64,000 nucleotides of DNA from Acanthornis magna (GCA_036785705.1 JAWUZG010000005.1:62001-126000), one strand, 5' to 3'. Shown: positions 32,285 to 44,407, counted from the first letter of the stretch. The notes: generated by a model from the letters alone, not told the origin. Numbers and translations: made by a program.

Positions 32285-32589
32285 GTGAGTGCACACGTGG
32301 TGGGGAGGCTGGGCTGGACAAGGGCTGGGGCGGGAGCGCTGCACCCGGGGGTGGGTTCTCCCCGTGCGTGCAGGGACAGCCCCTCCCGGGGGAACCTTGG
32401 GCAGGGCACAGTGCTGCTGCTGCTGCTGCTGCTGGGGCAGTGGGACAGGCCTTGCTTCCTGCCAGCTCTCTGGGGCCCTTTCCTTCCTGCTCTCGCCTGA
32501 CCCCTGTCATTCCCACCCCTGCTGCCCCTGCGGCCAGCTGCCTCCCTGCCAGCCCCACTCAAGGCCTTCTCTCCATGCTCCTGCAGACC

Positions 32590-34184
32590 ATGGAGTGCTG
32601 GATGTTCCTGGTCCTTGCTTTGAGATTCCTCATTCAGTACCCGCAGCCCGTGGGCGACGGTTTGGATGAGGAGACACTGCGTCTGCACCTGGAGGTGCGT
32701 GCAAAGCGCCTGGAAGAGGAGAGGATTCGGCTGGAACGGACGTTGGAGCAGCTCAGACAGATGCAGAGTGGCAGGGCCTGGGGAGACCTGCTCTGGTCTC
32801 CCTTGCAGCACTGGCAGCTCTGGGCATTTGCTGTGCTCCTGGTCCTTCTCTTGGCCGTCTGGTTTATGTGGAGGAAAAGGAGCCTGAGAAGAGAGGAGCA
32901 TGAAGAAGAAAACGATGGTGCAAATGAAGAGGAAGTGAGAAATATGGATGCAAATGAAGAAGAAGAGGTAGGAAATGAAGAGGAAGTCATCAATGAGGCT
33001 GCAAATGCAGAGAACAACGAAGTCGCAAATGAAGTCGCAGTAGAAGACCATGATGCTGATGATAACATTGGAAGGATTGTAATGGACGCATCCAGTGGCC
33101 TGCACGGAACCTGCGGACAGGCTGTGAGTGGACACATATGCTGGTAGACTATTTCATCTATTACTCTGGATGCGCCGAGTCAAACAGTTTCTACCCAGTG
33201 CTGCAGCAAGCCATCCCGGTGGGCAGTGCCTTTGAAGGTTGGAGTCCCCGTGAGGAGGATGTTGAATATCAATTTCTTGTACCCATGACTCCTCCCCGAG
33301 GGCACTCCTTCCACCTGGAGCTGTCCACTGCGAGGCAGAGGCACCTTAGGCATTTCTGTGTCCGTGTGGAGCTGGAGTGCACCTGCAGCAGAAAGCGGCG
33401 GCGTAAGAACATGCTGTGCTTCCTCCACCAGCCCGAGGAGGAGCTGAGGAGGAATCGAGATCCCAGCCTCCTTCGCACCCTGTGCACTGACTCCTACCTT
33501 GATGTGGAGAAAACAGGCCGCTGGTTCTACCAACTGATGAGGGCAACCTGGCCAGCATTGCCTCGCTCACACAATTGGCATTTAGTGCCGCTGCCCTCCA
33601 GACGCTCCTGCCAAATCAAGGTGACCAACGGCAGCGAATCCTTCCGCATTGAGCTGATGTTTGGGGTGCAGCGAGGCGACTCAGACATCTTCGTTACCAG
33701 CCAGTCTGGAGAGCCCTACACCCTAACAACAGCCTGGCTTGAGTCCTACGCCGTGGCAGAGATGAAGTTCTTCAGGCACATCGCCAGGTATGCTCCCCCT
33801 GAGAGTGTGCACCTCAAATGCCTGCAGTTCTTCACACAACTTCAGCTGGGCCTAGGCTTTTACACCTATATCATAAAGACCATTGTCATGCACCTGCTGA
33901 ATGTCCTACCCGAGTCACAGTGGTGCAGGAGATATTTCGTCAAGCGAATTTTGGATATCAGAAGGGAGCTGCGCGTTAGCCTGAAAAGAAAATGCCTCAA
34001 TCACTTTATTCTGGGCAACCAGAGGCTTCCTCTGGGGATCAATTTGCCCCAGGATGTCCAAACGGCTGACACATTCAATCTCTTCCATCACCTGGCGACG
34101 GATCCTGTTGCCCACTCCTGTGCCATGAGTGATTACCGCATTCTGAAAGAGCGGCTCAGAAGAATCCTTGACATTGACAACTGA
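32590..34184 (+). pseudogene. ITPRIPL1: ITPRIPL1-like copy 8, frameshifted (1-bp deletion)
   Basis: One G is missing after ATGGA at 33082-33086 (ATGGACGCATCC for ATGGAGCGCATCC). Translation leaves frame after M165, adds 20 foreign residues and stops at 33145-33147, giving 185 aa. That product keeps the signal sequence, coiled coil, transmembrane helix and acidic repeat but loses the whole Mab-21-like domain. An ATG at 33138, seven bases before the new stop, opens the remaining normal frame (residues 184-531, to 34184), but without membrane targeting. Everything else is undamaged, so the break is recent. The same deletion is in copy 11. Ala172 is GCA, unlike neighbours 7 and 9, while A503 and the 3' UTR are of the 6-10 type. 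It could encode a truncated membrane protein instead of being dead. Confidence 0.82.
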
Positions 34185-34954
34185 AAGAGGTTCTCCTGCA
34201 CAGGGCTGTGCTTGTGATGCTGGCAGCTGGTGTCAGAGAACCAGCTCCTAGTACAGATCTTGTCCTTCAAGGAGAAGAGGATGCGTGCAGAGACTCTGGC
34301 AAAGGTCCCACAGCCTCTCCTGCTGCCTCAGCAGCTGGAGGGCCACAGGAGGGTTTACTCTACCTCCTCGTATCATTCCGTTTTCCAAAACAAGTCACCC
34401 AGACTGGCATGAAACCCTACTGGCATATGAACTTTCCCACTCCTAGGAATGCAAATGAAGAGAGCACATGCCTTCCACGCATGGCCAAAGTCACCAAACC
34501 CATCCTGTGCCATGCTACTGTTCCAGCCCTTTGAGAAGGGCCAAACATTACAGGATGAAGGAAGTGGGAATGTGGGGCAGAAAATGACCAGAAACCAGGG
34601 AAAAATAGACTGAGAGGAAAAACTAGCTCTGTTTGCCCACGATCAGACAATGGGCTGTGCCTCTCCTTTTCCCCGGAAAGGACACCTTTATGTCAGCATT
34701 GTACCAATTGTGTTGGAGCTGACCTGAAATCTTGTATAGATAAGTATCTAGATGTCTATTTCCTAGATTAATAATATAATGTATACATATTATATATTCT
34801 ATAGTTCATTAGTTATCATATAAAATATTAAAATAAAACCATATACTAAAATAAATAATATCAAAAGTAAGAAATATGTAATTAGTATATCAAGATAAAT
34901 AATAATGATAAATATTGGAAGATGTAAATACAATTAAAGAATAACAATATAGCA

Positions 34955-35171
34955 CGTATTTAGTGTTGTCACTGTCTGTTGTGACACATAGTAACGCTCT
35001 TAGTGCATTTATGTCTGGAAAGATTTCAATGAAATAGATCTATTTATTGCCCAGATAACACATATATCAGATATTACATCTTTAATCTTATTTTTGTATG
35101 CAAGTAAAGCCGTATCTAGTGTCACTCTCTGTTGGGACACATAGTAATGCTCTAGAGTTAGTGCATTTATG
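34955..35171 (+). repeat. 60-bp direct repeat pair in the AT-rich 3' UTR, unit 8
   Basis: The first member reads CTGTTGTGACACATAG, shared with units 9 and 14, where others have CTGTTGGGACACATAG. The CAAAA deletion lies upstream. A unit-specific TGGTGTCAGAG (others TGGCGTCAGAG) sits 45 bp after the stop codon. Confidence 0.83.
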
Positions 35172-35205
35172 AGTGGCAAGCCTGAAAATGCTTTGCTCTT
35201 GCTTC

Positions 35206-35211
35206 AATAAA
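35206..35211 (+). terminator. Poly(A) signal AATAAA, copy 8
   Basis: AATAAA with the GT-rich element downstream, intact despite the coding frameshift. Confidence 0.65.
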
Positions 35212-35387
35212 ATGCAACATTGCAGAATGTGGATGGTGCAAGCCTTTCTTGATGTCAGCCAGACCTATGAGTAAATCTCAGGAGCTGTGAATCTGGCCTG
35301 GTGAACAGGCTCGTTGAACTCAAGCAAACTTGCAGTGCTGAAGTGGTTCTAATCAGAACTTAAGCCCAGCTGCCAGGGGCCGCTGTG

Positions 35388-35762
35388 ATCTCAGAATCAC
35401 AGAGCGCCTGGTCTTGGAAGGCTCCTTGCAAATGCTCTTGTTGCAAGCCTGCTGCCATGGGCAGGGACACCTTGCGCTAGGCCAGGTTGCTCCAAGGCGC
35501 ATGCAGCCTGGCCTGGAACGCTGCCAGCCATGGGGCAGCCACAGCTTCTGTGGGCAGCGTGGGCCAGGGCCTCAGCAGCCTCAGAGGCCAGAATTCCTTC
35601 CACACCTGCGGCCTAAGCCCTAAGTGGCGTCAGCGGGAAGCCACTGTCCCTGGGGCTGTCCCTGCAGGCCCTTGCAAACAGCCCCTGCGCAGGTCTCTTG
35701 GGCTCCCTTCAGGCACTGAAAGGCCACCGCAGGAAGGTGCCCCCGCAGAAGGCCTTGGAGAG
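35388..35762 (-). mobile_element. CR1 LINE 3'-region fragment, unit 8
   Basis: Unchanged CR1 piece; no unit-specific difference noticed. Confidence 0.8.
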
Positions 35763-36483
35763 CACTGGGGGCCAGCAGTGCCACCATCGGGGCAGCAAGC
35801 AGGGCCTGGCGCGGCCGTCGGGGCGGGAGGGCACAGGGCACAGGGCGCTGAGGCCCTGCCAGCCGCAGCAGGGAGCCTTGGGCTGCGGCCGGCAGACAGC
35901 CACCCACGGGAGATGCGTGCAGCAGCAAGGACGCAGGGCTTCTGATGTGTTAGAAAGCAGAGAAGAGCTTGAGAATGGCCACGCGAGGATCAGGGTGTCT
36001 CCCTGTGCGGAAAAACAATGCGACAGCAGAGGTTTATGGGTGGAAAAGACACAGAGGAGTCCTGTACCTTGAATGGAAGAAAGGGGAGAGGCCATGGGGC
36101 ATTTCCTATGGGATCTCTCACACTGTTGGAGGACACAGCCTCCTTTTTATCCTCATTTCCCTGGTGCATCACTTTCCTCCTTCCCCCATTGGCTGAGGTA
36201 CATGGCAGGTGCAGATTTCCCAAATTGCCTTTCTTTTGCCCCTTCTAAAATGCAGCCTCTTCTTTTTCTCTTTTTTTCTTTTTAATATATCTAACCAAAC
36301 ACTATTCACAATTCTGCTAAGACTTTATTGTTTTTCTCTAAGTTCAGGAATTTAACATGGCCATGGCTGAGCAACAGTCTGTGCCCAGGGAAATGGCTGA
36401 GTCAGCAGCCTCAGAAAGATTCCAAAGTCATGTGGATTTGGCATTCGGGGCCCTGGCTGATTGGTGCAGAAGGCAATGGTAGG

Positions 36484-36625
36484 TTTGAGGTTGGACTGTG
36501 TGATCTTCAGGGTCTTTTCCAACCTTGTTGACTGCGAGATTTCAGTGTAGCTCAGCTAGTGTGGAGTCAAGGCTTGAACTCAATGGTCCTCAAGGGTGTC
36601 TTCCAGCATGGATCTCTATGAGATT
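36484..36625 (+). mobile_element. Two CR1-like 3' tails in tandem, unit 8
   Basis: Both tails are present without a unit-specific change that I noticed. Confidence 0.6.
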
Positions 36626-36796
36626 GCCAACGGAGGGCAGCTGGTAAGAAAGACAAAAGAAGGAGCAAAGGAAGTTCTTTGAAGAAGGTTCCCTCAAAGG
36701 CAGCCTTAAGCAGTACAGCAGGGCCACTGGGAGCGGCTGAGCTGGGGTGGGGACAAAGAGCGCGGCTGGCCTGGCTGTGATGTGCTGTGGCACCTG

Positions 36797-36881
36797 TGAC
36801 ATCACGGGGGACGTGTGACAATGGGGGCAGCCATAAAAGGCCCCAGCAGGCAACGCTGCCCCGGCAGAGCCCGGGCAAGTG
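36797..36881 (+). promoter_or_regulatory. Core promoter and noncoding exon 1, copy 9
   Basis: CRE-like TGACATCA at 36797-36804, ATAAAAGG at 36833-36840, donor at 36882, intron 36882-37183 with seven CTG units. Confidence 0.68.
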
Positions 36882-37186
36882 GTGAGTGCACACGTGGTGG
36901 GGAGGCTGGGCTGGACAAGGGCTGGGGCGGGAGCGCTGCACCCGGGGGTGGGTTCTCCCCGTGCGTGCAGGGACAGCCCCTCCCGGGGGAACCTTGGGCA
37001 GGGCACAGTGCTGCTGCTGCTGCTGCTGCTGGGGCAGTGGGACAGGCCTTGCTTCCTGCCAGCTCTCTGGGGCCCTTTCCTTCCTGCTCTCGCCTGACCC
37101 CTGTCATTCCCACCCCTGCTGCCCCTGCGGCCAGCTGCCTCCCTGCCAGCCCCACTCAAGGCCTTCTCTCCATGCTCCTGCAGACC

Positions 37187-38782
37187 ATGGAGTGCTGGAT
37201 GTTCCTGGTCCTTGCTTTGAGATTCCTCATTCAGTACCCGCAGCCCGTGGGCGACGGTTTGGATGAGGAGACACTGCGTCTGCACCTGGAGGTGCGTGCA
37301 AAGCGCCTGGAAGAGGAGAGGATTCGGCTGGAACGGACGTTGGAGCAGCTCAGACAGATGCAGAGTGGCAGGGCCTGGGGAGACCTGCTCTGGTCTCCCT
37401 TGCAGCACTGGCAGCTCTGGGCATTTGCTGTGCTCCTGGTCCTTCTCTTGGCCGTCTGGTTTATGTGGAGGAAAAGGAGCCTGAGAAGAGAGGAGCATGA
37501 AGAAGAAAACGATGGTGCAAATGAAGAGGAAGTGAGAAATATGGATGCAAATGAAGAAGAAGAGGTAGGAAATGAAGAGGAAGTCATCAATGAGGCTGCA
37601 AATGCAGAGAACAACGAAGTCGCAAATGAAGTCGCAGTAGAAGACCATGATGCTGATGATAACATTGGAAGGATTGTAATGGAGCGCATCCAGTGGCCTG
37701 CCCGGAACCTGCGGACAGGCTGTGAGTGGACACATATGCTGGTAGACTATTTCATCTATTACTCTGGATGCGCCGAGTCAAACAGTTTCTACCCAGTGCT
37801 GCAGCAAGCCATCCCGGTGGGCAGTGCCTTTGAAGGTTGGAGTCCCCGTGAGGAGGATGTTGAATATCAATTTCTTGTACCCATGACTCCTCCCCGAGGG
37901 CACTCCTTCCACCTGGAGCTGTCCACTGCGAGGCAGAGGCACCTTAGGCATTTCTGTGTCCGTGTGGAGCTGGAGTGCACCTGCAGCAGAAAGCGGCGGC
38001 GTAAGAACATGCTGTGCTTCCTCCACCAGCCCGAGGAGGAGCTGAGGAGGAATCGAGATCCCAGCCTCCTTCGCACCCTGTGCACTGACTCCTACCTTGA
38101 TGTGGAGAAAACAGGCCGCTGGTTCTACCAACTGATGAGGGCAACCTGGCCAGCATTGCCTCGCTCACACAATTGGCATTTAGTGCCGCTGCCCTCCAGA
38201 CGCTCCTGCCAAATCAAGGTGACCAACGGCAGCGAATCCTTCCGCATTGAGCTGATGTTTGGGGTGCAGCGAGGCGACTCAGACATCTTCGTTACCAGCC
38301 AGTCTGGAGAGCCCTACACCCTAACAACAGCCTGGCTTGAGTCCTACGCCGTGGCAGAGATGAAGTTCTTCAGGCACATCGCCAGGTATGCTCCCCCTGA
38401 GAGTGTGCACCTCAAATGCCTGCAGTTCTTCACACAACTTCAGCTGGGCCTAGGCTTTTACACCTATATCATAAAGACCATTGTCATGCACCTGCTGAAT
38501 GTCCTACCCGAGTCACAGTGGTGCAGGAGATATTTCGTCAAGCGAATTTTGGATATCAGAAGGGAGCTGCGCGTTAGCCTGAAAAGAAAATGCCTCAATC
38601 ACTTTATTCTGGGCAACCAGAGGCTTCCTCTGGGGATCAATTTGCCCCAGGATGTCCAAACGGCTGACACATTCAATCTCTTCCATCACCTGGCGACGGA
38701 TCCTGTTGCCCACTCCTGTGCCATGAGTGATTACCGCATTCTGAAAGAGCGGCTCAGAAGAATCCTTGACATTGACAACTGA
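37187..38782 (+). CDS. ITPRIPL1: ITPRIPL1-like membrane protein, copy 9 (intact, 531 aa)
   Basis: The frame is complete and matches the consensus protein of copies 6, 7, 10 and 14 (Q281, R353, A503, C511). It lies directly after the frameshifted copy 8 and shares that unit's TGTTGTGACA variant and CAAAA deletion in the 3' UTR, yet has the undamaged GAGCGC codons and GCC for Ala172. The exchange or mutation that separates copies 8 and 9 is therefore confined to the middle of the coding exon. Confidence 0.88.
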   Translation: MECWMFLVLALRFLIQYPQPVGDGLDEETLRLHLEVRAKRLEEERIRLERTLEQLRQMQSGRAWGDLLWSPLQHWQLWAFAVLLVLLLAVWFMWRKRSLRREEHEEENDGANEEEVRNMDANEEEEVGNEEEVINEAANAENNEVANEVAVEDHDADDNIGRIVMERIQWPARNLRTGCEWTHMLVDYFIYYSGCAESNSFYPVLQQAIPVGSAFEGWSPREEDVEYQFLVPMTPPRGHSFHLELSTARQRHLRHFCVRVELECTCSRKRRRKNMLCFLHQPEEELRRNRDPSLLRTLCTDSYLDVEKTGRWFYQLMRATWPALPRSHNWHLVPLPSRRSCQIKVTNGSESFRIELMFGVQRGDSDIFVTSQSGEPYTLTTAWLESYAVAEMKFFRHIARYAPPESVHLKCLQFFTQLQLGLGFYTYIIKTIVMHLLNVLPESQWCRRYFVKRILDIRRELRVSLKRKCLNHFILGNQRLPLGINLPQDVQTADTFNLFHHLATDPVAHSCAMSDYRILKERLRRILDIDN

Positions 38783-39552
38783 AAGAGGTTCTCCTGCACA
38801 GGGCTGTGCTTGTGATGCTGGCAGCTGGCGTCAGAGAACCAGCTCCTAGTACAGATCTTGTCCTTCAAGGAGAAGAGGATGCGTGCAGAGACTCTGGCAA
38901 AGGTCCCACAGCCTCTCCTGCTGCCTCAGCAGCTGGAGGGCCACAGGAGGGTTTACTCTACCTCCTCGTATCATTCCGTTTTCCAAAACAAGTCACCCAG
39001 ACTGGCATGAAACCCTACTGGCATATGAACTTTCCCACTCCTAGGAATGCAAATGAAGAGAGCACATGCCTTCCACGCATGGCCAAAGTCACCAAACCCA
39101 TCCTGTGCCATGCTACTGTTCCAGCCCTTTGAGAAGGGCCAAACATTACAGGATGAAGGAAGTGGGAATGTGGGGCAGAAAATGACCAGAAACCAGGGAA
39201 AAATAGACTGAGAGGAAAAACTAGCTCTGTTTGCCCACGATCAGACAATGGGCTGTGCCTCTCCTTTTCCCCGGAAAGGACACCTTTATGTCAGCATTGT
39301 ACCAATTGTGTTGGAGCTGACCTGAAATCTTGTATAGATAAGTATCTAGATGTCTATTTCCTAGATTAATAATATAATGTATACATATTATATATTCTAT
39401 AGTTCATTAGTTATCATATAAAATATTAAAATAAAACCATATACTAAAATAAATAATATCAAAAGTAAGAAATATGTAATTAGTATATCAAGATAAATAA
39501 TAATGATAAATATTGGAAGATGTAAATACAATTAAAGAATAACAATATAGCA

Positions 39553-39769
39553 CGTATTTAGTGTTGTCACTGTCTGTTGTGACACATAGTAACGCTCTTA
39601 GTGCATTTATGTCTGGAAAGATTTCAATGAAATAGATCTATTTATTGCCCAGATAACACATATATCAGATATTACATCTTTAATCTTATTTTTGTATGCA
39701 AGTAAAGCCGTATCTAGTGTCACTCTCTGTTGGGACACATAGTAATGCTCTAGAGTTAGTGCATTTATG
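39553..39769 (+). repeat. 60-bp direct repeat pair in the AT-rich 3' UTR, unit 9
   Basis: The first member has CTGTTGTGACACATAG as in units 8 and 14; CAAAA deletion upstream. Confidence 0.83.
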
Positions 39770-39803
39770 AGTGGCAAGCCTGAAAATGCTTTGCTCTTGC
39801 TTC

Positions 39804-39809
39804 AATAAA
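39804..39809 (+). terminator. Poly(A) signal AATAAA, copy 9
   Basis: AATAAA with the GT-rich element downstream, about 1.02 kb after the stop at 38782. Confidence 0.65.
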
Positions 39810-39985
39810 ATGCAACATTGCAGAATGTGGATGGTGCAAGCCTTTCTTGATGTCAGCCAGACCTATGAGTAAATCTCAGGAGCTGTGAATCTGGCCTGGT
39901 GAACAGGCTCGTTGAACTCAAGCAAACTTGCAGTGCTGAAGTGGTTCTAATCAGAACTTAAGCCCAGCTGCCAGGGGCCGCTGTG

Positions 39986-40360
39986 ATCTCAGAATCACAG
40001 AGCGCCTGGTCTTGGAAGGCTCCTTGCAAATGCTCTTGTTGCAAGCCTGCTGCCATGGGCAGGGACACCTTGCGCTAGGCCAGGTTGCTCCAAGGCGCAT
40101 GCAGCCTGGCCTGGAACGCTGCCAGCCATGGGGCAGCCACAGCTTCTGTGGGCAGCGTGGGCCAGGGCCTCAGCAGCCTCAGAGGCCAGAATTCCTTCCA
40201 CACCTGCGGCCTAAGCCCTAAGTGGCGTCAGCGGGAAGCCACTGTCCCTGGGGCTGTCCCTGCAGGCCCTTGCAAACAGCCCCTGCGCAGGTCTCTTGGG
40301 CTCCCTTCAGGCACTGAAAGGCCACCGCAGGAAGGTGCCCCCGCAGAAGGCCTTGGAGAG
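39986..40360 (-). mobile_element. CR1 LINE 3'-region fragment, unit 9
   Basis: Unchanged CR1 piece; no unit-specific difference noticed. Confidence 0.8.
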
Positions 40361-41081
40361 CACTGGGGGCCAGCAGTGCCACCATCGGGGCAGCAAGCAG
40401 GGCCTGGCGCGGCCGTCGGGGCGGGAGGGCACAGGGCACAGGGCGCTGAGGCCCTGCCAGCCGCAGCAGGGAGCCTTGGGCTGCGGCCGGCAGACAGCCA
40501 CCCACGGGAGATGCGTGCAGCAGCAAGGACGCAGGGCTTCTGATGTGTTAGAAAGCAGAGAAGAGCTTGAGAATGGCCACGCGAGGATCAGGGTGTCTCC
40601 CTGTGCGGAAAAACAATGCGACAGCAGAGGTTTATGGGTGGAAAAGACACAGAGGAGTCCTGTACCTTGAATGGAAGAAAGGGGAGAGGCCATGGGGCAT
40701 TTCCTATGGGATCTCTCACACTGTTGGAGGACACAGCCTCCTTTTTATCCTCATTTCCCTGGTGCATCACTTTCCTCCTTCCCCCATTGGCTGAGGTACA
40801 TGGCAGGTGCAGATTTCCCAAATTGCCTTTCTTTTGCCCCTTCTAAAATGCAGCCTCTTCTTTTTCTCTTTTTTTCTTTTTAATATATCTAACCAAACAC
40901 TATTCACAATTCTGCTAAGACTTTATTGTTTTTCTCTAAGTTCAGGAATTTAACATGGCCATGGCTGAGCAACAGTCTGTGCCCAGGGAAATGGCTGAGT
41001 CAGCAGCCTCAGAAAGATTCCAAAGTCATGTGGATTTGGCATTCGGGGCCCTGGCTGATTGGTGCAGAAGGCAATGGTAGG

Positions 41082-41223
41082 TTTGAGGTTGGACTGTGTG
41101 ATCTTCAGGGTCTTTTCCAACCTTGTTGACTGCGAGATTTCAGTGTAGCTCAGCTAGTGTGGAGTCAAGGCTTGAACTCAATGGTCCTCAAGGGTGTCTT
41201 CCAGCATGGATCTCTATGAGATT
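41082..41223 (+). mobile_element. Two CR1-like 3' tails in tandem, unit 9
   Basis: Both tails are present without a unit-specific change that I noticed. Confidence 0.6.
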
Positions 41224-41394
41224 GCCAACGGAGGGCAGCTGGTAAGAAAGACAAAAGAAGGAGCAAAGGAAGTTCTTTGAAGAAGGTTCCCTCAAAGGCA
41301 GCCTTAAGCAGTACAGCAGGGCCACTGGGAGCGGCTGAGCTGGGGTGGGGACAAAGAGCGCGGCTGGCCTGGCTGTGATGTGCTGTGGCACCTG

Positions 41395-41479
41395 TGACAT
41401 CACGGGGGACGTGTGACAATGGGGGCAGCCATAAAAGGCCCCAGCAGGCAACGCTGCCCCGGCAGAGCCCGGGCAAGTG
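41395..41479 (+). promoter_or_regulatory. Core promoter and noncoding exon 1, copy 10
   Basis: CRE-like TGACATCA at 41395-41402, ATAAAAGG at 41431-41438, donor at 41480, intron 41480-41781 with seven CTG units. Confidence 0.68.
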
Positions 41480-41784
41480 GTGAGTGCACACGTGGTGGGG
41501 AGGCTGGGCTGGACAAGGGCTGGGGCGGGAGCGCTGCACCCGGGGGTGGGTTCTCCCCGTGCGTGCAGGGACAGCCCCTCCCGGGGGAACCTTGGGCAGG
41601 GCACAGTGCTGCTGCTGCTGCTGCTGCTGGGGCAGTGGGACAGGCCTTGCTTCCTGCCAGCTCTCTGGGGCCCTTTCCTTCCTGCTCTCGCCTGACCCCT
41701 GTCATTCCCACCCCTGCTGCCCCTGCGGCCAGCTGCCTCCCTGCCAGCCCCACTCAAGGCCTTCTCTCCATGCTCCTGCAGACC

Positions 41785-43380
41785 ATGGAGTGCTGGATGT
41801 TCCTGGTCCTTGCTTTGAGATTCCTCATTCAGTACCCGCAGCCCGTGGGCGACGGTTTGGATGAGGAGACACTGCGTCTGCACCTGGAGGTGCGTGCAAA
41901 GCGCCTGGAAGAGGAGAGGATTCGGCTGGAACGGACGTTGGAGCAGCTCAGACAGATGCAGAGTGGCAGGGCCTGGGGAGACCTGCTCTGGTCTCCCTTG
42001 CAGCACTGGCAGCTCTGGGCATTTGCTGTGCTCCTGGTCCTTCTCTTGGCCGTCTGGTTTATGTGGAGGAAAAGGAGCCTGAGAAGAGAGGAGCATGAAG
42101 AAGAAAACGATGGTGCAAATGAAGAGGAAGTGAGAAATATGGATGCAAATGAAGAAGAAGAGGTAGGAAATGAAGAGGAAGTCATCAATGAGGCTGCAAA
42201 TGCAGAGAACAACGAAGTCGCAAATGAAGTCGCAGTAGAAGACCATGATGCTGATGATAACATTGGAAGGATTGTAATGGAGCGCATCCAGTGGCCTGCC
42301 CGGAACCTGCGGACAGGCTGTGAGTGGACACATATGCTGGTAGACTATTTCATCTATTACTCTGGATGCGCCGAGTCAAACAGTTTCTACCCAGTGCTGC
42401 AGCAAGCCATCCCGGTGGGCAGTGCCTTTGAAGGTTGGAGTCCCCGTGAGGAGGATGTTGAATATCAATTTCTTGTACCCATGACTCCTCCCCGAGGGCA
42501 CTCCTTCCACCTGGAGCTGTCCACTGCGAGGCAGAGGCACCTTAGGCATTTCTGTGTCCGTGTGGAGCTGGAGTGCACCTGCAGCAGAAAGCGGCGGCGT
42601 AAGAACATGCTGTGCTTCCTCCACCAGCCCGAGGAGGAGCTGAGGAGGAATCGAGATCCCAGCCTCCTTCGCACCCTGTGCACTGACTCCTACCTTGATG
42701 TGGAGAAAACAGGCCGCTGGTTCTACCAACTGATGAGGGCAACCTGGCCAGCATTGCCTCGCTCACACAATTGGCATTTAGTGCCGCTGCCCTCCAGACG
42801 CTCCTGCCAAATCAAGGTGACCAACGGCAGCGAATCCTTCCGCATTGAGCTGATGTTTGGGGTGCAGCGAGGCGACTCAGACATCTTCGTTACCAGCCAG
42901 TCTGGAGAGCCCTACACCCTAACAACAGCCTGGCTTGAGTCCTACGCCGTGGCAGAGATGAAGTTCTTCAGGCACATCGCCAGGTATGCTCCCCCTGAGA
43001 GTGTGCACCTCAAATGCCTGCAGTTCTTCACACAACTTCAGCTGGGCCTAGGCTTTTACACCTATATCATAAAGACCATTGTCATGCACCTGCTGAATGT
43101 CCTACCCGAGTCACAGTGGTGCAGGAGATATTTCGTCAAGCGAATTTTGGATATCAGAAGGGAGCTGCGCGTTAGCCTGAAAAGAAAATGCCTCAATCAC
43201 TTTATTCTGGGCAACCAGAGGCTTCCTCTGGGGATCAATTTGCCCCAGGATGTCCAAACGGCTGACACATTCAATCTCTTCCATCACCTGGCGACGGATC
43301 CTGTTGCCCACTCCTGTGCCATGAGTGATTACCGCATTCTGAAAGAGCGGCTCAGAAGAATCCTTGACATTGACAACTGA
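41785..43380 (+). CDS. ITPRIPL1: ITPRIPL1-like membrane protein, copy 10 (intact, 531 aa)
   Basis: The frame is complete and encodes the consensus protein. It is the last unit of the run carrying the CAAAA deletion; unlike units 8 and 9, its first 3' UTR repeat has the common GTTGGGACA form, so in that respect it is closer to units 6 and 7. The next unit to the right, copy 11, is a recombinant of different ancestry, so the end of the amplified block lies between the 3' UTR of copy 10 and that of copy 11. Confidence 0.88.
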   Translation: MECWMFLVLALRFLIQYPQPVGDGLDEETLRLHLEVRAKRLEEERIRLERTLEQLRQMQSGRAWGDLLWSPLQHWQLWAFAVLLVLLLAVWFMWRKRSLRREEHEEENDGANEEEVRNMDANEEEEVGNEEEVINEAANAENNEVANEVAVEDHDADDNIGRIVMERIQWPARNLRTGCEWTHMLVDYFIYYSGCAESNSFYPVLQQAIPVGSAFEGWSPREEDVEYQFLVPMTPPRGHSFHLELSTARQRHLRHFCVRVELECTCSRKRRRKNMLCFLHQPEEELRRNRDPSLLRTLCTDSYLDVEKTGRWFYQLMRATWPALPRSHNWHLVPLPSRRSCQIKVTNGSESFRIELMFGVQRGDSDIFVTSQSGEPYTLTTAWLESYAVAEMKFFRHIARYAPPESVHLKCLQFFTQLQLGLGFYTYIIKTIVMHLLNVLPESQWCRRYFVKRILDIRRELRVSLKRKCLNHFILGNQRLPLGINLPQDVQTADTFNLFHHLATDPVAHSCAMSDYRILKERLRRILDIDN

Positions 43381-44150
43381 AAGAGGTTCTCCTGCACAGG
43401 GCTGTGCTTGTGATGCTGGCAGCTGGCGTCAGAGAACCAGCTCCTAGTACAGATCTTGTCCTTCAAGGAGAAGAGGATGCGTGCAGAGACTCTGGCAAAG
43501 GTCCCACAGCCTCTCCTGCTGCCTCAGCAGCTGGAGGGCCACAGGAGGGTTTACTCTACCTCCTCGTATCATTCCGTTTTCCAAAACAAGTCACCCAGAC
43601 TGGCATGAAACCCTACTGGCATATGAACTTTCCCACTCCTAGGAATGCAAATGAAGAGAGCACATGCCTTCCACGCATGGCCAAAGTCACCAAACCCATC
43701 CTGTGCCATGCTACTGTTCCAGCCCTTTGAGAAGGGCCAAACATTACAGGATGAAGGAAGTGGGAATGTGGGGCAGAAAATGACCAGAAACCAGGGAAAA
43801 ATAGACTGAGAGGAAAAACTAGCTCTGTTTGCCCACGATCAGACAATGGGCTGTGCCTCTCCTTTTCCCCGGAAAGGACACCTTTATGTCAGCATTGTAC
43901 CAATTGTGTTGGAGCTGACCTGAAATCTTGTATAGATAAGTATCTAGATGTCTATTTCCTAGATTAATAATATAATGTATACATATTATATATTCTATAG
44001 TTCATTAGTTATCATATAAAATATTAAAATAAAACCATATACTAAAATAAATAATATCAAAAGTAAGAAATATGTAATTAGTATATCAAGATAAATAATA
44101 ATGATAAATATTGGAAGATGTAAATACAATTAAAGAATAACAATATAGCA

Positions 44151-44367
44151 CGTATTTAGTGTTGTCACTGTCTGTTGGGACACATAGTAACGCTCTTAGT
44201 GCATTTATGTCTGGAAAGATTTCAATGAAATAGATCTATTTATTGCCCAGATAACACATATATCAGATATTACATCTTTAATCTTATTTTTGTATGCAAG
44301 TAAAGCCGTATCTAGTGTCACTCTCTGTTGGGACACATAGTAATGCTCTAGAGTTAGTGCATTTATG
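44151..44367 (+). repeat. 60-bp direct repeat pair in the AT-rich 3' UTR, unit 10
   Basis: First member GTTGGGACA with CACTGTCTG; second CACTCTCTG; CAAAA deletion upstream at about 44030, the last unit to carry it. Confidence 0.83.
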
Positions 44368-44401
44368 AGTGGCAAGCCTGAAAATGCTTTGCTCTTGCTT
44401 C

Positions 44402-44407
44402 AATAAA
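44402..44407 (+). terminator. Poly(A) signal AATAAA, copy 10
   Basis: AATAAA with the GT-rich element downstream, about 1.02 kb after the stop at 43380. Confidence 0.65.
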
